A stretch of DNA of 50,810 nucleotides from JBFXAN01 sp050184225 (GTDB lineage: Bacteria; Chloroflexota; Dehalococcoidia; CAUJGQ01): the NCBI GenBank assembly GCA_050184225.1, contig JBFXAN010000030.1, forward strand, positions 1 through 50,810, in the 5' to 3' direction. The position numbers and the translations under genes were made by a program. Under the pieces are notes generated by a model, which had not been told where the DNA came from, made no database searches, and saw only the letters and a program-made list of their open reading frames with translations. Shown here one piece after another: positions 1-8,569 of the stretch (position 1 is the first letter of the stretch; each line of letters starts with the position of its first letter).

Positions 1-2
1 AG

Positions 3-107
3 CATCGCGCCAAGACCTTCCACGGCTTGCTCACCCGCGTGATGGCCAAGCTCGCCGCGCTCACGTTTCGCGCCGTCTGGCAGCAGGCAGGCGTCGATCT
101 CGAGTGA
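3..107 (+). CDS. C-terminal end of a transposase (partial, cut by window start)
   Basis: The open frame enters from the left edge and ends at TGA 105-107, giving 34 residues that begin HRAKTFHGLLTRVMAKLAAL. A basic His-Arg-Ala-Lys start followed by a hydrophobic helix resembles the C-terminus of DDE transposases of the IS982/IS5 type. The family call is by eye only because the catalytic core lies outside the window. It fits the many IS remnants further along. Confidence 0.45.
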   Translation, partial: HRAKTFHGLLTRVMAKLAALTFRAVWQQAGVDLE

Positions 108-289
108 ACTCACATCAGTCGCCTGAGGCCCGGGACGTGCCGCCGCTCGGCGAGGTGAGTCATGCTTGGCCGTACTGGACGTTCATGGGCGAATGAGCTG
201 AGCCGTAGAAGCACAACAGCCGGGTGCTATGGACTGCGCCGGGAGACCACGAGCGTCGCGACGATCGTGATGGAGAGAGGAGCATCAGG

Positions 290-727
290 ATGACAGCGCA
301 GAATTCGGCACCACCAACCGCTCCGGCCCTGTCCGCACACCGCCCCGCGGCCGCCCTCGCCTCCAGCCTCACCCTCTTCGCCGGCATCATGATGCTTGTG
401 ATCGGGGTGTTGCAAGGATTGCAGGGACTGGCCGCCATCCTGGAGGACGACCTGTTCGTCGTCGGACGCAGCTATGCCTTCGAATTGGACATCAGCACCT
501 GGGGGTGGGTGCATCTGATTGCGGGGATCATCGTGGCCGTAGCGGGAGCGTTTGTGCTGCGCGGGGCGTTCTGGGCGCAGATCGTCGGCATTGCAGTGGC
601 GGCACTGAGTGCGATCGCCAACTTCGCCTATCTCCCCTACTACCCTTTCTGGTCATTGCTGATCATCGCCCTCAACGTCTTGGTCATCTGGGCGCTGGCG
701 ACACACCGCGGTGCTGTACGGCTCTGA
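290..727 (+). CDS. DUF7144-family four-helix membrane protein
   Basis: This 145-residue protein starts at ATG 290, preceded by a purine-rich AGAGAGGAG ribosome site; the frame stays open further upstream but no better start signal is seen. After a polar, Ala/Pro-rich N-terminus of about 25 residues there are four hydrophobic segments. The GWVHLIAGI stretch, the ALSAIANFAYLPYYP stretch and the final IIALNVLVIWAL helix match the pattern of the DUF7144 membrane family, common in actinobacteria and Chloroflexota. No catalytic residues are apparent and the function of the family is unknown to me. It stands alone, about 180 bases upstream of the AI-2E-type exporter gene on the same strand. Confidence 0.75.
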   Translation: MTAQNSAPPTAPALSAHRPAAALASSLTLFAGIMMLVIGVLQGLQGLAAILEDDLFVVGRSYAFELDISTWGWVHLIAGIIVAVAGAFVLRGAFWAQIVGIAVAALSAIANFAYLPYYPFWSLLIIALNVLVIWALATHRGAVRL

Positions 728-903
728 CCCGAACACGGGCAGACCTCGTCATCAGCACCGACCAGCATTGACTCTTCACGCGCCTATACACATGGCGGGT
801 TGATCGTACGCCCATGATCACGGCTGCAATGAACCCGCGACATTTCGGAAGGTCTCACGCGTAGTCGCGCCCCGCACCATGTTGTCGACCCGATAGCGCG
901 GAG

Positions 904-2025
904 GTGGCAGTGCAGACCGAGGCGGATCCCGCATCGCAACCGACGCCGATCCCGATCACCGGTCGAGGCCGGATGCTCCTCGTGTTCGCCGTGCTGGCGG
1001 CGGCGATGGTGCTGCTCTGGCTGGCGCCCGCCGCCCGAACGATGGTCGTCGGCGGCTTCACGCTCGCCATGTATCTCTCGATCCTCGTCAATACCCTGCG
1101 CCGCTGGATGCGGCGAGGTCTCGCCGTGGTGGTCACCTTCCTCGCGCTGATCGCGTTGGTCCTGATCGCCCTCTTCACTCTTGTGCCGGCACTGATCGAC
1201 CAATTGCGCGGCGCGGTCGCGCATCTCTCCGCGTCGCAACCCTCTATTCGCGATGCGCTGGCCAGCCTGATGCAGCCGTTGACGGAGCGTGGCATCATCG
1301 ACGCCAGCGCGGACGAAGTCGCCGATCGGATGAGCGCCGGCATCACCGACAACCTGGCCGCAATCCTCGGGTGGCTGCTGGACGCCTTGCTGGCGCTCCT
1401 GTCCGGTATCGGTACGGCCGGTTTCATCCTTTTCGGCATGATGCTGGTTGCGCTGTATCTGCTGCTCGACGCGGACCGCTATCGGGATCTGTTCGTGTTC
1501 GTGTTCCCGACACGCTACCGGCGCGATGCGCGCGAGCTGTGGGACGCGCTGGCGCAAGGCATCAGCCGCTACCTCAGTGGTCTGGCGATCTCGATGGCCG
1601 ACCAGGGCATCTTCGTGGCGCTGATGCTGTGGATCCTCGACGTGCCCTACCCGCTACTCTTCGGGTTGTGGATGGCCGTGACGGCAATCATCCCCTACAT
1701 CGGCGCCTGGCTCGCCGCCGTTCCCGCCGTCATCCTCGCCTTTGTCGAGCACGGGTTCTGGACGGCCGTCATTGTTGCGCTCGGGTACATCGCAATCAAC
1801 ACCTTTGACGGCCGCGTCGTCCAGCCGCTCGTGTTCGGCGCAGTGCTCAACATACCGGCGATCGTGATCTTCCTTGGGGTGATCATCGGCGGGCAAATCG
1901 CCGGTCCACTCGGGGCAATCTTGGCCGTGCCGCTGGCCGCCATGGTCCGGATCGCGATCGACTTTCTCCGCGTCCGGCTACGCGCCCAGCCGCCGGCTGC
2001 GCCAAACTGGTTGAATTCGGACTGA
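904..2025 (+). CDS. AI-2E/PerM family transporter
   Basis: This 373-residue polytopic membrane protein starts at GTG 904, with a second in-frame GTG at 910. It has paired hydrophobic helices at the N-terminus, a soluble stretch of roughly 100 residues (about 90-190), then a helical C-terminal half. The segment PLLFGLWMAVTAIIPYIGAW and the later NTFDGRVVQPLVFG and GQIAGPLGAILAVPLAAM motifs are hallmarks of the AI-2E/PerM (formerly UPF0118) family, whose members export autoinducer-2 or other small solutes or exchange ions. Length agrees with the family norm of 340-400. Substrate cannot be inferred. It is followed 85 bases later by a phospholipase D-like gene on the same strand. Confidence 0.85.
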   Translation: MAVQTEADPASQPTPIPITGRGRMLLVFAVLAAAMVLLWLAPAARTMVVGGFTLAMYLSILVNTLRRWMRRGLAVVVTFLALIALVLIALFTLVPALIDQLRGAVAHLSASQPSIRDALASLMQPLTERGIIDASADEVADRMSAGITDNLAAILGWLLDALLALLSGIGTAGFILFGMMLVALYLLLDADRYRDLFVFVFPTRYRRDARELWDALAQGISRYLSGLAISMADQGIFVALMLWILDVPYPLLFGLWMAVTAIIPYIGAWLAAVPAVILAFVEHGFWTAVIVALGYIAINTFDGRVVQPLVFGAVLNIPAIVIFLGVIIGGQIAGPLGAILAVPLAAMVRIAIDFLRVRLRAQPPAAPNWLNSD

Positions 2026-2110
2026 GGTTGGCCTTCGCCTCCGCACTCGAAGCGGTGCGCAGACCAGCGGGGCGTTGCCAGGGGAAGGGGACAAGAGGAA
2101 GGAGGTCGGT

Positions 2111-3529
2111 ATGGAGAGCCGCGGCCCGAACTCCGGTGCGAGCGCGAATGATCGGACGACCGCGGCCGCGAGGGCATCTCGGTCGCGGTGGAACGTTCGG
2201 CGGTGGACGCGACGTCGGAAGCTCCTCATTATGCTGGCGTTGTTCGTGGGCATCATCCTGTTCAGCGTCTGGTGGGTCGTGCTACGGATCGTCGAACATC
2301 CGAGCTGGCCACCGCCGGCAGACGCGGTGCAATCGGCCGAGGCACAAGCAGCGACCGAAGCGTTTGCGGCGCGCGACCATCCCGCTCGCGATGACGTCGC
2401 CATCTCCTATGCGCCGGCGACCGCCTCCGATGTGCAGTTGTTTGTGGAGGGGATCAACTTCTTCCCGCGCATCCTGGACGATATCCGCGCGGCGCAGCAC
2501 TCGGTGCATGTGCTGGAGTTCGGCTTCAAGCCCGGCGAGGTGGCCGACCAGTTCGTGTCCGTCTTCGAGCAGAAGGCGGCGGATGGCATCGACGTCCGCC
2601 TTATTGTCGATGCCATGGGATCAGAAACTCGTAGCACGTCAGAGGCGATGCTGACGCAGCTTGCGCAGGCCAACGCGCAGATCGTCGTCAATCACGCGGT
2701 CCCCTTGGATCGCGATGGGCTCCTCCAGGATCACTCGATCGATTGGCGCCACGATGAGATCGGCCAAGTTGACCACCGCAAGATGTTCGTGATCGACGGC
2801 CGGATCGGTTGGGTCGGCGGGGCGGGCATCGAAGATCACTTCGCCAACGGTGAGTACCATGACGTGTTCGTCCGGGTCGAAGGGGACGTCGTCCGGCAGA
2901 TGCAGGCGGTCTTCCTCACGAGTTTCCGGGCCTACGGTGGCCCGCTGCCGTCCGGGAGTGATGCACTTGCATCCTACTTTCCCGATCCGACGAGCGCGGG
3001 GACGATCTCGGCGACAGTGCTGCAGAACATTCCGGGTGGCTTCGTTGCAGGTACGCACGCTATTGAGGCTGCGATTGAGAGCAGCAGGTCGCGGCTGGAC
3101 ATCATGAATCCGTACATCTGCGACGACGGGATGATCGATCGGATCGTGGCCGCCGCCCGGCGCGGGGTTATGGTGCGGCTGCTCGTCTCGCAGGATTCGA
3201 ACAATAAACCGGCGGAGTACACGCTGGAGCACAACTACGGCCGATTGCTGCGCGCGGGTGTGCAGATCTGGGAATATCCCGCCATCCAACACGCGAAGGT
3301 GGTCGTCGCCGACGACATCACGATCATCGGCACGATCAACCTCGACGCCTGGGCGCTCTATCGCAACCTGGAGATCGCGCTTCGATTCGAGGACAAGGAG
3401 ATCGCGGACCGGACACAGGCGCAATTCGTCGAGGATGGCATCGCCCACTCGATTCCCGGCATCAAGCCGGCTGGAGTCTGGCCTCGAATTCGAAACTGGG
3501 TCTGGAGTCGGTTTGCCTACTTCTATTGA
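2111..3529 (+). CDS. Phospholipase D superfamily / cardiolipin synthase-like protein
   Basis: This 472-residue protein starts at ATG 2111, five bases after a strong AGGAGGT site; a TTG start at 2075 would lack one. One membrane helix lies at about residues 36-60, after an Arg-rich cytoplasmic stretch. Two HKD motifs (HxKxxxxD) are intact: HRKMFVID near residue 223 and HAKVVVAD near residue 394. These are the two catalytic halves of phosphatidyltransferases such as cardiolipin synthase. The protein is therefore probably a membrane-anchored phosphatidyltransferase or phospholipase, though the reaction is not proved. The gene's stop codon (3527-3529) abuts the terminus of an IS remnant. The C-terminus (WSRFAYFY) still looks like a natural family ending. 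Confidence 0.85.
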   Translation: MESRGPNSGASANDRTTAAARASRSRWNVRRWTRRRKLLIMLALFVGIILFSVWWVVLRIVEHPSWPPPADAVQSAEAQAATEAFAARDHPARDDVAISYAPATASDVQLFVEGINFFPRILDDIRAAQHSVHVLEFGFKPGEVADQFVSVFEQKAADGIDVRLIVDAMGSETRSTSEAMLTQLAQANAQIVVNHAVPLDRDGLLQDHSIDWRHDEIGQVDHRKMFVIDGRIGWVGGAGIEDHFANGEYHDVFVRVEGDVVRQMQAVFLTSFRAYGGPLPSGSDALASYFPDPTSAGTISATVLQNIPGGFVAGTHAIEAAIESSRSRLDIMNPYICDDGMIDRIVAAARRGVMVRLLVSQDSNNKPAEYTLEHNYGRLLRAGVQIWEYPAIQHAKVVVADDITIIGTINLDAWALYRNLEIALRFEDKEIADRTQAQFVEDGIAHSIPGIKPAGVWPRIRNWVWSRFAYFY

Positions 3530-3826
3530 GCTCGTCATTTAACCATGACGATCGAGCCGGCGGTGCGACCACCGTCAGGAAATCGCGAAACCGTAAGCGG
3601 CTGGTGGGATCAGGCCGTCTTGTTGAGCGCGGGCGCGCGTGGTGCGGGACCCGAGCGACGACCGCGAGGTCGACCGGGCGAGTGGCCACATGGTTTCGGT
3701 GTGGCAGCGGGTGTTCCGAGTACGACCAGTAGGTGCGGAAGGGCACGCCGGACGCGTTCGGGCGTCAGCGACAGTGCCGGCTGGGGCGCTCCCACGGCAG
3801 GCGCCGATCGCAGGCGATGGGGCGCG
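3529..3826 (-). mobile_element. Truncated NF041680-type insertion sequence, copy A (3' end only)
   Basis: Only the transposase C-terminus and one terminal repeat remain. The putative terminus AGCTCGTCATTTAACC (3529-3544) matches 5095-5110 at 15 of 16 positions. Both are read into their elements, as expected for the two ends of one IS type. The element is cut at 3826/3827, where an IS5-family element begins, and its 5' portion is not found on the other side. It is immobile debris. Confidence 0.6.
3610..3826 (-). pseudogene. NF041680-type transposase, C-terminal fragment
   Basis: The reverse strand encodes about 70 residues containing LTPERVRRALPHLLVVLGTP and a tail of Gly-Arg-Pro-Arg-Gly-Arg-Arg-Ser, ending at TGA 3610-3612. 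The same motifs occur in the tail of copy B (LTPYRVRRAV, then GRPKGRRSG), so the two are homologous. All catalytic Asp/Glu positions are lost with the missing N-terminal part. The stop gives the natural C-terminus of this family (NKTA), which copy B no longer has. Confidence 0.65.
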
Positions 3827-3830
3827 CTAG

Positions 3831-4678
3831 GGGCTGTTATGAACTTGTGGGAGCAGCGGCGTCGCGGGTGAGGGCGAGACAGGCGAAGTCGACGAAGTGC
3901 AGGCCGGCCTGCGCGGTCGTCAGGCACTTATAGTCGCGGACGAGCCGGCGGAAGCACGTCTTCCAGGCGAAACGGCGCTCGACCACCGAGCGCCGTCGGA
4001 GCAGGACGAAGCCATGCGTGCGTTGCGGATGCTTGACCACCGGCAACTGAATGCCGTGGGCGGCCGCCTCCGCGGCTGGCTGCGCGCCCGTGTAACCCTG
4101 GTCGACGTACGCCAGTTCCACCGCTTGGCCTGTGGCTTCCTGCACCGTCGCCGCCAGCTGGACCACCTGCGCCCGGTCTTGTTCGTCGGCGGGCGTGACA
4201 TGCTGGGCGAGCAGGTGCCCGAGCGTGTCGACCGCCATGTGCACCTTCGAGCCGGTCTTGCGCGTGGCGCCGTCTTAGCCGGCCCGCTCACCGTACTCTG
4301 GTGTCGATTGCAGCGTCTGACAGTCGGAGTTCGCCACGCTCGGCCGCGCGTTCCGCTCTGCGGCCAACCGCAACATCACGCGTAGGTCGTGCACGATGGC
4401 CTCGAAGCAGCCTGCCTGCGGCCAGCGGTGGGCCTGCTGATACGCCGACTCCCGCGGCGGCAGGTCATGCGGCATCAACCGCCACTGCGCGCCCGTCTTC
4501 ACGATGGAGCGCAGCCCGTTGAACACATGCTGCAGCTCTGGCGGCGCTGCGGTGCCGCCTCTGCCATCAAGGTCAGGTTAGGGCGTCACGAACGCCCATT
4601 CGTCATCGCTCACGTCGATTTGTACAGCTGTCGGATTCCTATCCTTCAACCGTACTCAGCGAGAGTTCAGCACAGGTT
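3831..4678 (-). mobile_element. IS5-family (IS427-like) insertion sequence with CTAG flanks
   Basis: The 848-bp element is bracketed by CTAG at 3827-3830 and 4679-4682. The ends are imperfect inverted repeats: GGGCTGTTATGAACT at the left and, on the opposite strand at the right, AACCTGTGCTGAACT (10 of 15 matching). Size, CTAG target duplication and transposase type fit the IS427 group of IS5. It sits exactly at the broken edge of copy A of the NF041680-type element. The MITE at 32765-32910 has closely related ends and the same flanks. Confidence 0.75.
3837..4613 (-). pseudogene. IS5-family DDE transposase with two in-frame stops
   Basis: Read from GTG 4613, one reading frame gives VSDDEWAFVTP, a TAA at 4578-4580, then VFNGLRSIVKTGAQWRLMPH, a TAA at 4275-4277, then the rest to 3837. 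Catalytic-region landmarks are present: the first Asp in NSDCQTLQS, YVDQGYTG with the second Asp, and VERRFAWKTCFRRL with the Glu. No frameshift is needed; only the two nonsense codons break it. From memory of the family, both stops occupy positions usually filled by Tyr (VAPYL and GYDGAK), each one base change from a Tyr codon. The gene is inactive unless both stops are suppressed. Confidence 0.8.
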
Positions 4679-4682
4679 CTAG

Positions 4683-5010
4683 TGATGGATGCGGCGCGGT
4701 CGTGGTCGGGGGCGGCCAGCGCACAGCGCTGCGCCGTCTGCTGGCCAAGGAGCATGCGTTCGGACGCATCGCCGACATTCTTGCGCAGGTGCCACCGATC
4801 GGCCACCTGGATCAGGTGCGGCGCCCCATGGCGCGCGCCATCGGCATACGCGCTCGCTCGATCGCGGATGATGACCTGGATACCCGGATGCGCCAGCAGA
4901 CGAGCAGCGAGAGTTTTCGCGGTTCGGTCTGTGAGATCGGTAGTATACGTAAGCAAAGCTTCACCGACACTGCGGGTGAGCCAACCGACGTGATCAACCT
5001 TGCCGTCTGG
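4683..5010 (-). pseudogene. ISL3-family transposase, internal fragment
   Basis: On the reverse strand, about 105 residues include DRTAKTLAARLLAHPGIQVI, RDRASAYADGARHGAPHLIQ and VADRWHLRKN, which are the typical DDE-domain core of ISL3 transposases (Asp in the RDR motif, then QVADRWHL). The fragment is cut at its 3' side by the CTAG junction of the IS5-family element and runs into a stop near 5011 on its 5' side. No terminal repeats, zinc-finger N-terminus or C-terminal Glu region survive. Confidence 0.7.
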
Positions 5011-5094
5011 CTAGCGTATTGTCCTGATCAGCCATATGGATCCCATGGTTCAAGTAACTCGAGCGGGAAGAGTGCCCCGTCGCGCGTTCCTCTT

Positions 5095-6490
5095 AGCTTG
5101 TCATTTAACCTCAGCCGGGGAGCCAGCCGCCGACCCACCACGAGGTGCCAGATTCTGGTAGGCTCACCCGGCTATGGTTGTAACGGCTTGCCCTCTCACC
5201 GTTTTGTGCGGCTTCCGCGCGGATGTGTACGCCTGCCTAGGGCGGCGGCGCGACGCCCTCTTTGAACTGAGTGACGCGCTCCTGAGCGGCGGTCCCGTGT
5301 TGTCCCCCGTCCACTTGAGCCTGGAACCCGTCCACCGGCGTGGCTGGGGCAGTCTCTACGCCGCTCTGGCACAGGGCAGCATCGATGTCGACGCGCTCCG
5401 CAGCCTCCTTGCCGGCCAAGCCCTCCCTGAGACGGCGCCGATCTTCGCCGTCGATGTGAGCGTGTGGCCGCGCTGCGATGCCGAGGCCAGCCCGGACCGG
5501 GGCTACTACTACCACCCCTCGCGCCACGCCGCCGGCCAGCCGATCGTCGCCGGCTGGGCGTACCAGTGGATCGCCCAGTTAAGCCTGACCCGGGACAGTT
5601 GGACGGTTCCCCTGGACGTCCGCCGCGTCCATCCGTGCGAGAGTGCGGCGACCGTAGCCGTCGCGCACATTCAGGCGCTGGTCGCCCGCTTGCCCGCTTC
5701 CGCCTCCGTCCCGCTGTTCGTCTTCGACGCCGGCTACGACCCGTTGCACCTCGCCGCGGCCTTGATCGACACGCCCGCGGCGATCCTGGTGCGGTGGCGC
5801 CGCGGGCGGTACTTCTACGCCAACCCGCCACCGCCCACCGGTCGGGGCCGCCCGCGCCGCCATGGCGCCAAGTTCGCCTGCGACGACCCGCAGACCTGGT
5901 CTACCCCGACCGCTGAGCAGGTCGAACTGGACGAGCAATACGGGACGGTGCGTGTACGCGCCTGGGCCGGGCTGCACGCCATTCCTGGGCAGGACCGGGC
6001 CAATCCCCGCCCCGTGCGCTCGCCGAAGCCGGTGGTGCCGGGTCCGCTCATCCTCATCAAAGTCAGCCGGCTGCCGGGCCGCACCCGCAAATCCCAGGTG
6101 CTGTGGCTCTGGTGGCACGGACCCGGGGCACCCGATCTGGCGCTCATCTGGCGGGCTTACGTGCGCCGTTTCGACTTGGAGCACACCTTCCGCTTTGTCA
6201 AACAAGTGCTCAATTGGACGACGCCCCGGGTGCGCTTCCCAGAGCAGGCCGACCGCTGGACGTGGGTGGTGGTCATCGCCTCCACCCAGCTGCGACTGGC
6301 ACGGTCGGCGGTGTAAGGTCAGCGGCTGCCGTGGGAGCGGCCCCCACCGTTGGCCGTCGTCTTGACCCCCTATCGGGTGCGCCGCGCCGTTTCGCGCGTT
6401 CAGGCGGCACTCGGCACCCCGGCCAGCCCACCAAAACCCTCTGGTCGCTCGCCCGGCCGGCCCAAGGGGCGGCGGTCCGGTCGCGCGTTC
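5095..6490 (+). mobile_element. NF041680-type insertion sequence, copy B (right end not found)
   Basis: The left terminus AGCTTGTCATTTAACC (5095-5110) matches the terminus of copy A at 15 of 16 positions. It lies about 65 bases upstream of the transposase start. The right terminus, expected as the reverse complement near 6565 by comparison with copy A, is not present anywhere before 6740. The similarity between copies fades after about 6481. From there to the CoA-transferase stop at 6735 I recognise nothing. The right boundary given is the end of recognisable similarity, not a mapped junction. Confidence 0.6.
5174..6481 (+). pseudogene. NF041680-type DDE transposase with an in-frame TAA near its C-terminus
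   Basis: From ATG 5174 a 380-residue frame ends at TAA 6314-6316. The same frame continues beyond it as GQRLPWERPPPLAVVLTPYR and the GRPKGRRSG tail, shared with copy A. The stop is therefore a nonsense mutation within the gene. Motifs typical of the family are intact: VRRRRDALFELSDALL-like N-terminus (here RRRDALFELSDALL), FAVDVSVW with the first Asp, LFVFDAGYD with the second, and RFDLEHTFRFVKQ with the Glu. The catalytic core precedes the stop, so residual activity of the truncated protein cannot be excluded. Without a right terminus the copy is probably immobile. Confidence 0.75.
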
Positions 6491-6734
6491 GGCAAAAGCG
6501 GCGTGGGTGGCGTGGCTCCAGACGCCGGTGTGCTGGCGACGGGAGGCGGCCAGCCGTCAGCATCGCCGCCCATCATGCCACCAGCACATCGACACGGTTC
6601 CGAACGCACGCCGCGGACAGTCCGGAGGATGAGCAGACGGACGACGGCGTCGGCAGGCTCCACGCTGCCCCGGAACCTGCCACCCGGACGCGATCGAGCC
6701 ATCCTGCTTCGCCAACGACCGCTCGCCCGTTCGA

Positions 6735-8447
6735 TCACTCGCTGAGCGTCGGTTCACCTCGCGTCCGTGCCAGGACAGCCAGCTCGTGTGCGGTCGGCGC
6801 TGGCTCATGCGTGACCTCCGATGCACGTCGGACGGTCCACCCTCCTACGGATGCAGTCTGCTGAATCAGCTCGATGTTGCCGCTTGGCGTGTGGAATATG
6901 CTGGACAGCCGGAGTTCCGCCTTGCCGAGTTCCTTGACCAGCACGCCGAGGTCGCTGATCACCGTCGAAACCCGATCGCCCGGAGCGGTAACGAAATCAA
7001 CGTCTCGGACGAATCGACCGGGCCGGTTGCGTGCGACGACGATCACGTCTGATGCAAGAGAGGCAGCGTCGTTGGCGCCGCCCGAGCCGGTGAGTAGGGC
7101 GTGTGTGGCGTGCAGCTCGGTGGAGTTGAGGTTGGCGAAACGGTCGATCTGCGCTGCGCTCAGCACCGCCAGACTGCGACTCCGCTGTCCGCCGATGAGC
7201 ACGCCGTACGCCTCGGTCGTCCCACACAGCATCATCGCCGTTGCAAGCTCGGTCTCTGATCGACCCGGAGACGGCGTCCATCCTGCTGCACCTGTTCCCC
7301 GTACGAGTTGCACGGTCTGTCCGAGCTCTCGCAGCAGGACATAGGCAACGGCACAAGGGAGGGCCGCCAGCCCATTGCCGACCAAGACGGTATCCACCGC
7401 GCCTGCAACCACCCGCTGCACGATCCGGCGTGCAACCGCGATGACGATGCAGTCTTCTAGGTCCACGGTCGAGGCGGATGGGTGCGGGGTTGGCTCCGAC
7501 GTTGTCGGCGACTCCCCTGCCCTGGCAGGCGGAAGCGGAGTCGCCAAAGCGGCAAGCCGCTCACGGCCAACCCGGTCAAGATAGGCATCGTGATTGGGAA
7601 CGCTGTACACCCACTCTTCGAGCCACCGTTCGTGGGACTCGGCGGCCGCCACGGCGCGTTCGTATCCTTTCAGGAATGTTCCATCCTGCCGATAGCCAGG
7701 GAGAATCGTTGAGTGCGTTGAGGAGACGCGATAGGGATGTCCGGCAAACGGCGCCGGGCAGACTGTGTGAGCCCTTGAGGGCAGCAGTTGCACAAAGTGC
7801 GGGTGTTTGCGGAGCTCGTCCGCATCAGCGATTCGTTCGGCGACGAGAATTGTGCCGTTCCGGCTGGCTCTCGCTCCCCAGAGATCGCCTTCATATGGCG
7901 GCAGGCTCAGCGCAGCACCATGGACATCCGCTACTGCCACGTGAAGGAGTGACAGGTCCGGCAGCAAGGGCCGCATCACAGAAGCGGGCGACCCGTCAAA
8001 CGGACTCTCGGTCTCAGCGAAGGAGTCACCGTTGCGTTCCGCCATCGTGCTGCCCGCGATGGACCGGACGGGAACGAACGGCCAGCCAAGCGCTCCCGCC
8101 ATGAACCGAAGCACGATCGAATACAACGACCAGTGCTCGAACTCAACCGTTCCCGATCGGTACGCCTGCTGAAGGGACGCCGACCCTCCGGCGCGGACGC
8201 CAGCGTTGACTACCCCGCCCGCGATAACCTTCCGGACCAGGCCCGCGTGCAGAAGGTCGGGAAGGACCGTTCCCGCACGGCTCATCGCGATCGTGAAGTT
8301 CGGTTGCGTCCCACGGAACACGCGCAACATGGCGCGAACGGCGGCTTGGGCAGATGGGTCGATGTGAAGCATCATCTCAGGGTGAACGCGATCGGCGATC
8401 GCCTCCTCAAGGTCGCGGACCCGTGCTGAATCGTCTGCTCGCTCCAT
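6735..8447 (-). CDS. Fused family I CoA-transferase alpha/beta (GctAB/IpdAB-like)
   Basis: A single 570-residue chain joins two domains that are usually separate subunits. Residues about 1-310 match glutaconate CoA-transferase subunit A (VEFEHWSLYS, FMAGALGWPFVPVRSIAGS). Residues about 340-570 match subunit B (AAQIDRFANLNST, LLTGSGGANDAASLA, RFVRDVDFVTAPGDR). The two are linked by a Pro/Ser/Thr-rich stretch. By eye, the Glu of GctB that forms the CoA thioester (Glu54 in the Acidaminococcus enzyme) is not conserved here: the aligned segment reads VQLVRGTGAAG. This resembles IpdAB, which hydrolyses a ring CoA ester and does not transfer CoA. ATG 8447 is chosen; 8453 and 8477 are in-frame alternatives, none with a strong ribosome site. 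A LacI-type palindrome lies about 55 bases upstream, shared with the divergent gene. Confidence 0.8.
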   Translation of the reverse strand: MERADDSARVRDLEEAIADRVHPEMMLHIDPSAQAAVRAMLRVFRGTQPNFTIAMSRAGTVLPDLLHAGLVRKVIAGGVVNAGVRAGGSASLQQAYRSGTVEFEHWSLYSIVLRFMAGALGWPFVPVRSIAGSTMAERNGDSFAETESPFDGSPASVMRPLLPDLSLLHVAVADVHGAALSLPPYEGDLWGARASRNGTILVAERIADADELRKHPHFVQLLPSRAHTVCPAPFAGHPYRVSSTHSTILPGYRQDGTFLKGYERAVAAAESHERWLEEWVYSVPNHDAYLDRVGRERLAALATPLPPARAGESPTTSEPTPHPSASTVDLEDCIVIAVARRIVQRVVAGAVDTVLVGNGLAALPCAVAYVLLRELGQTVQLVRGTGAAGWTPSPGRSETELATAMMLCGTTEAYGVLIGGQRSRSLAVLSAAQIDRFANLNSTELHATHALLTGSGGANDAASLASDVIVVARNRPGRFVRDVDFVTAPGDRVSTVISDLGVLVKELGKAELRLSSIFHTPSGNIELIQQTASVGGWTVRRASEVTHEPAPTAHELAVLARTRGEPTLSE

Positions 8448-8501
8448 GACCATCCCGTGACGTCGGTTGATCCACATAGTTGGCTTTCGCGTCCAACTTC
8501 G

Positions 8502-8513
8502 GGTAACGTTACC
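8502..8513. promoter_or_regulatory. Predicted LacI-family operator 1
   Basis: GGTAACGTTACC is a perfect 12-bp palindrome with the central CG typical of LacI-family sites. It lies midway between the divergent CoA-transferase genes starting at 8447 and 8570. Two near-identical copies occur at 12129 and 14149, and a LacI regulator is encoded at 12971-14074. Confidence 0.7.
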
Positions 8514-8569
8514 AACGACCTGGCTGTGGGGTCAAGCGACTCCCAGGAACATCGGTGGGGTGACCTGAC

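Noticed and set aside
784..1557. Long antisense open frame opposite the AI-2E-type gene
   Set aside because: Its product is Arg/Gln/His-rich with no family resemblance; it mirrors the high-GC third-codon pattern of the real gene.
4275..6316. TAA reassigned or read through as Tyr in the IS genes
   Set aside because: All supported genes in the window end normally at stop codons including TAA, and only dead IS genes carry internal TAA, so decay explains it.
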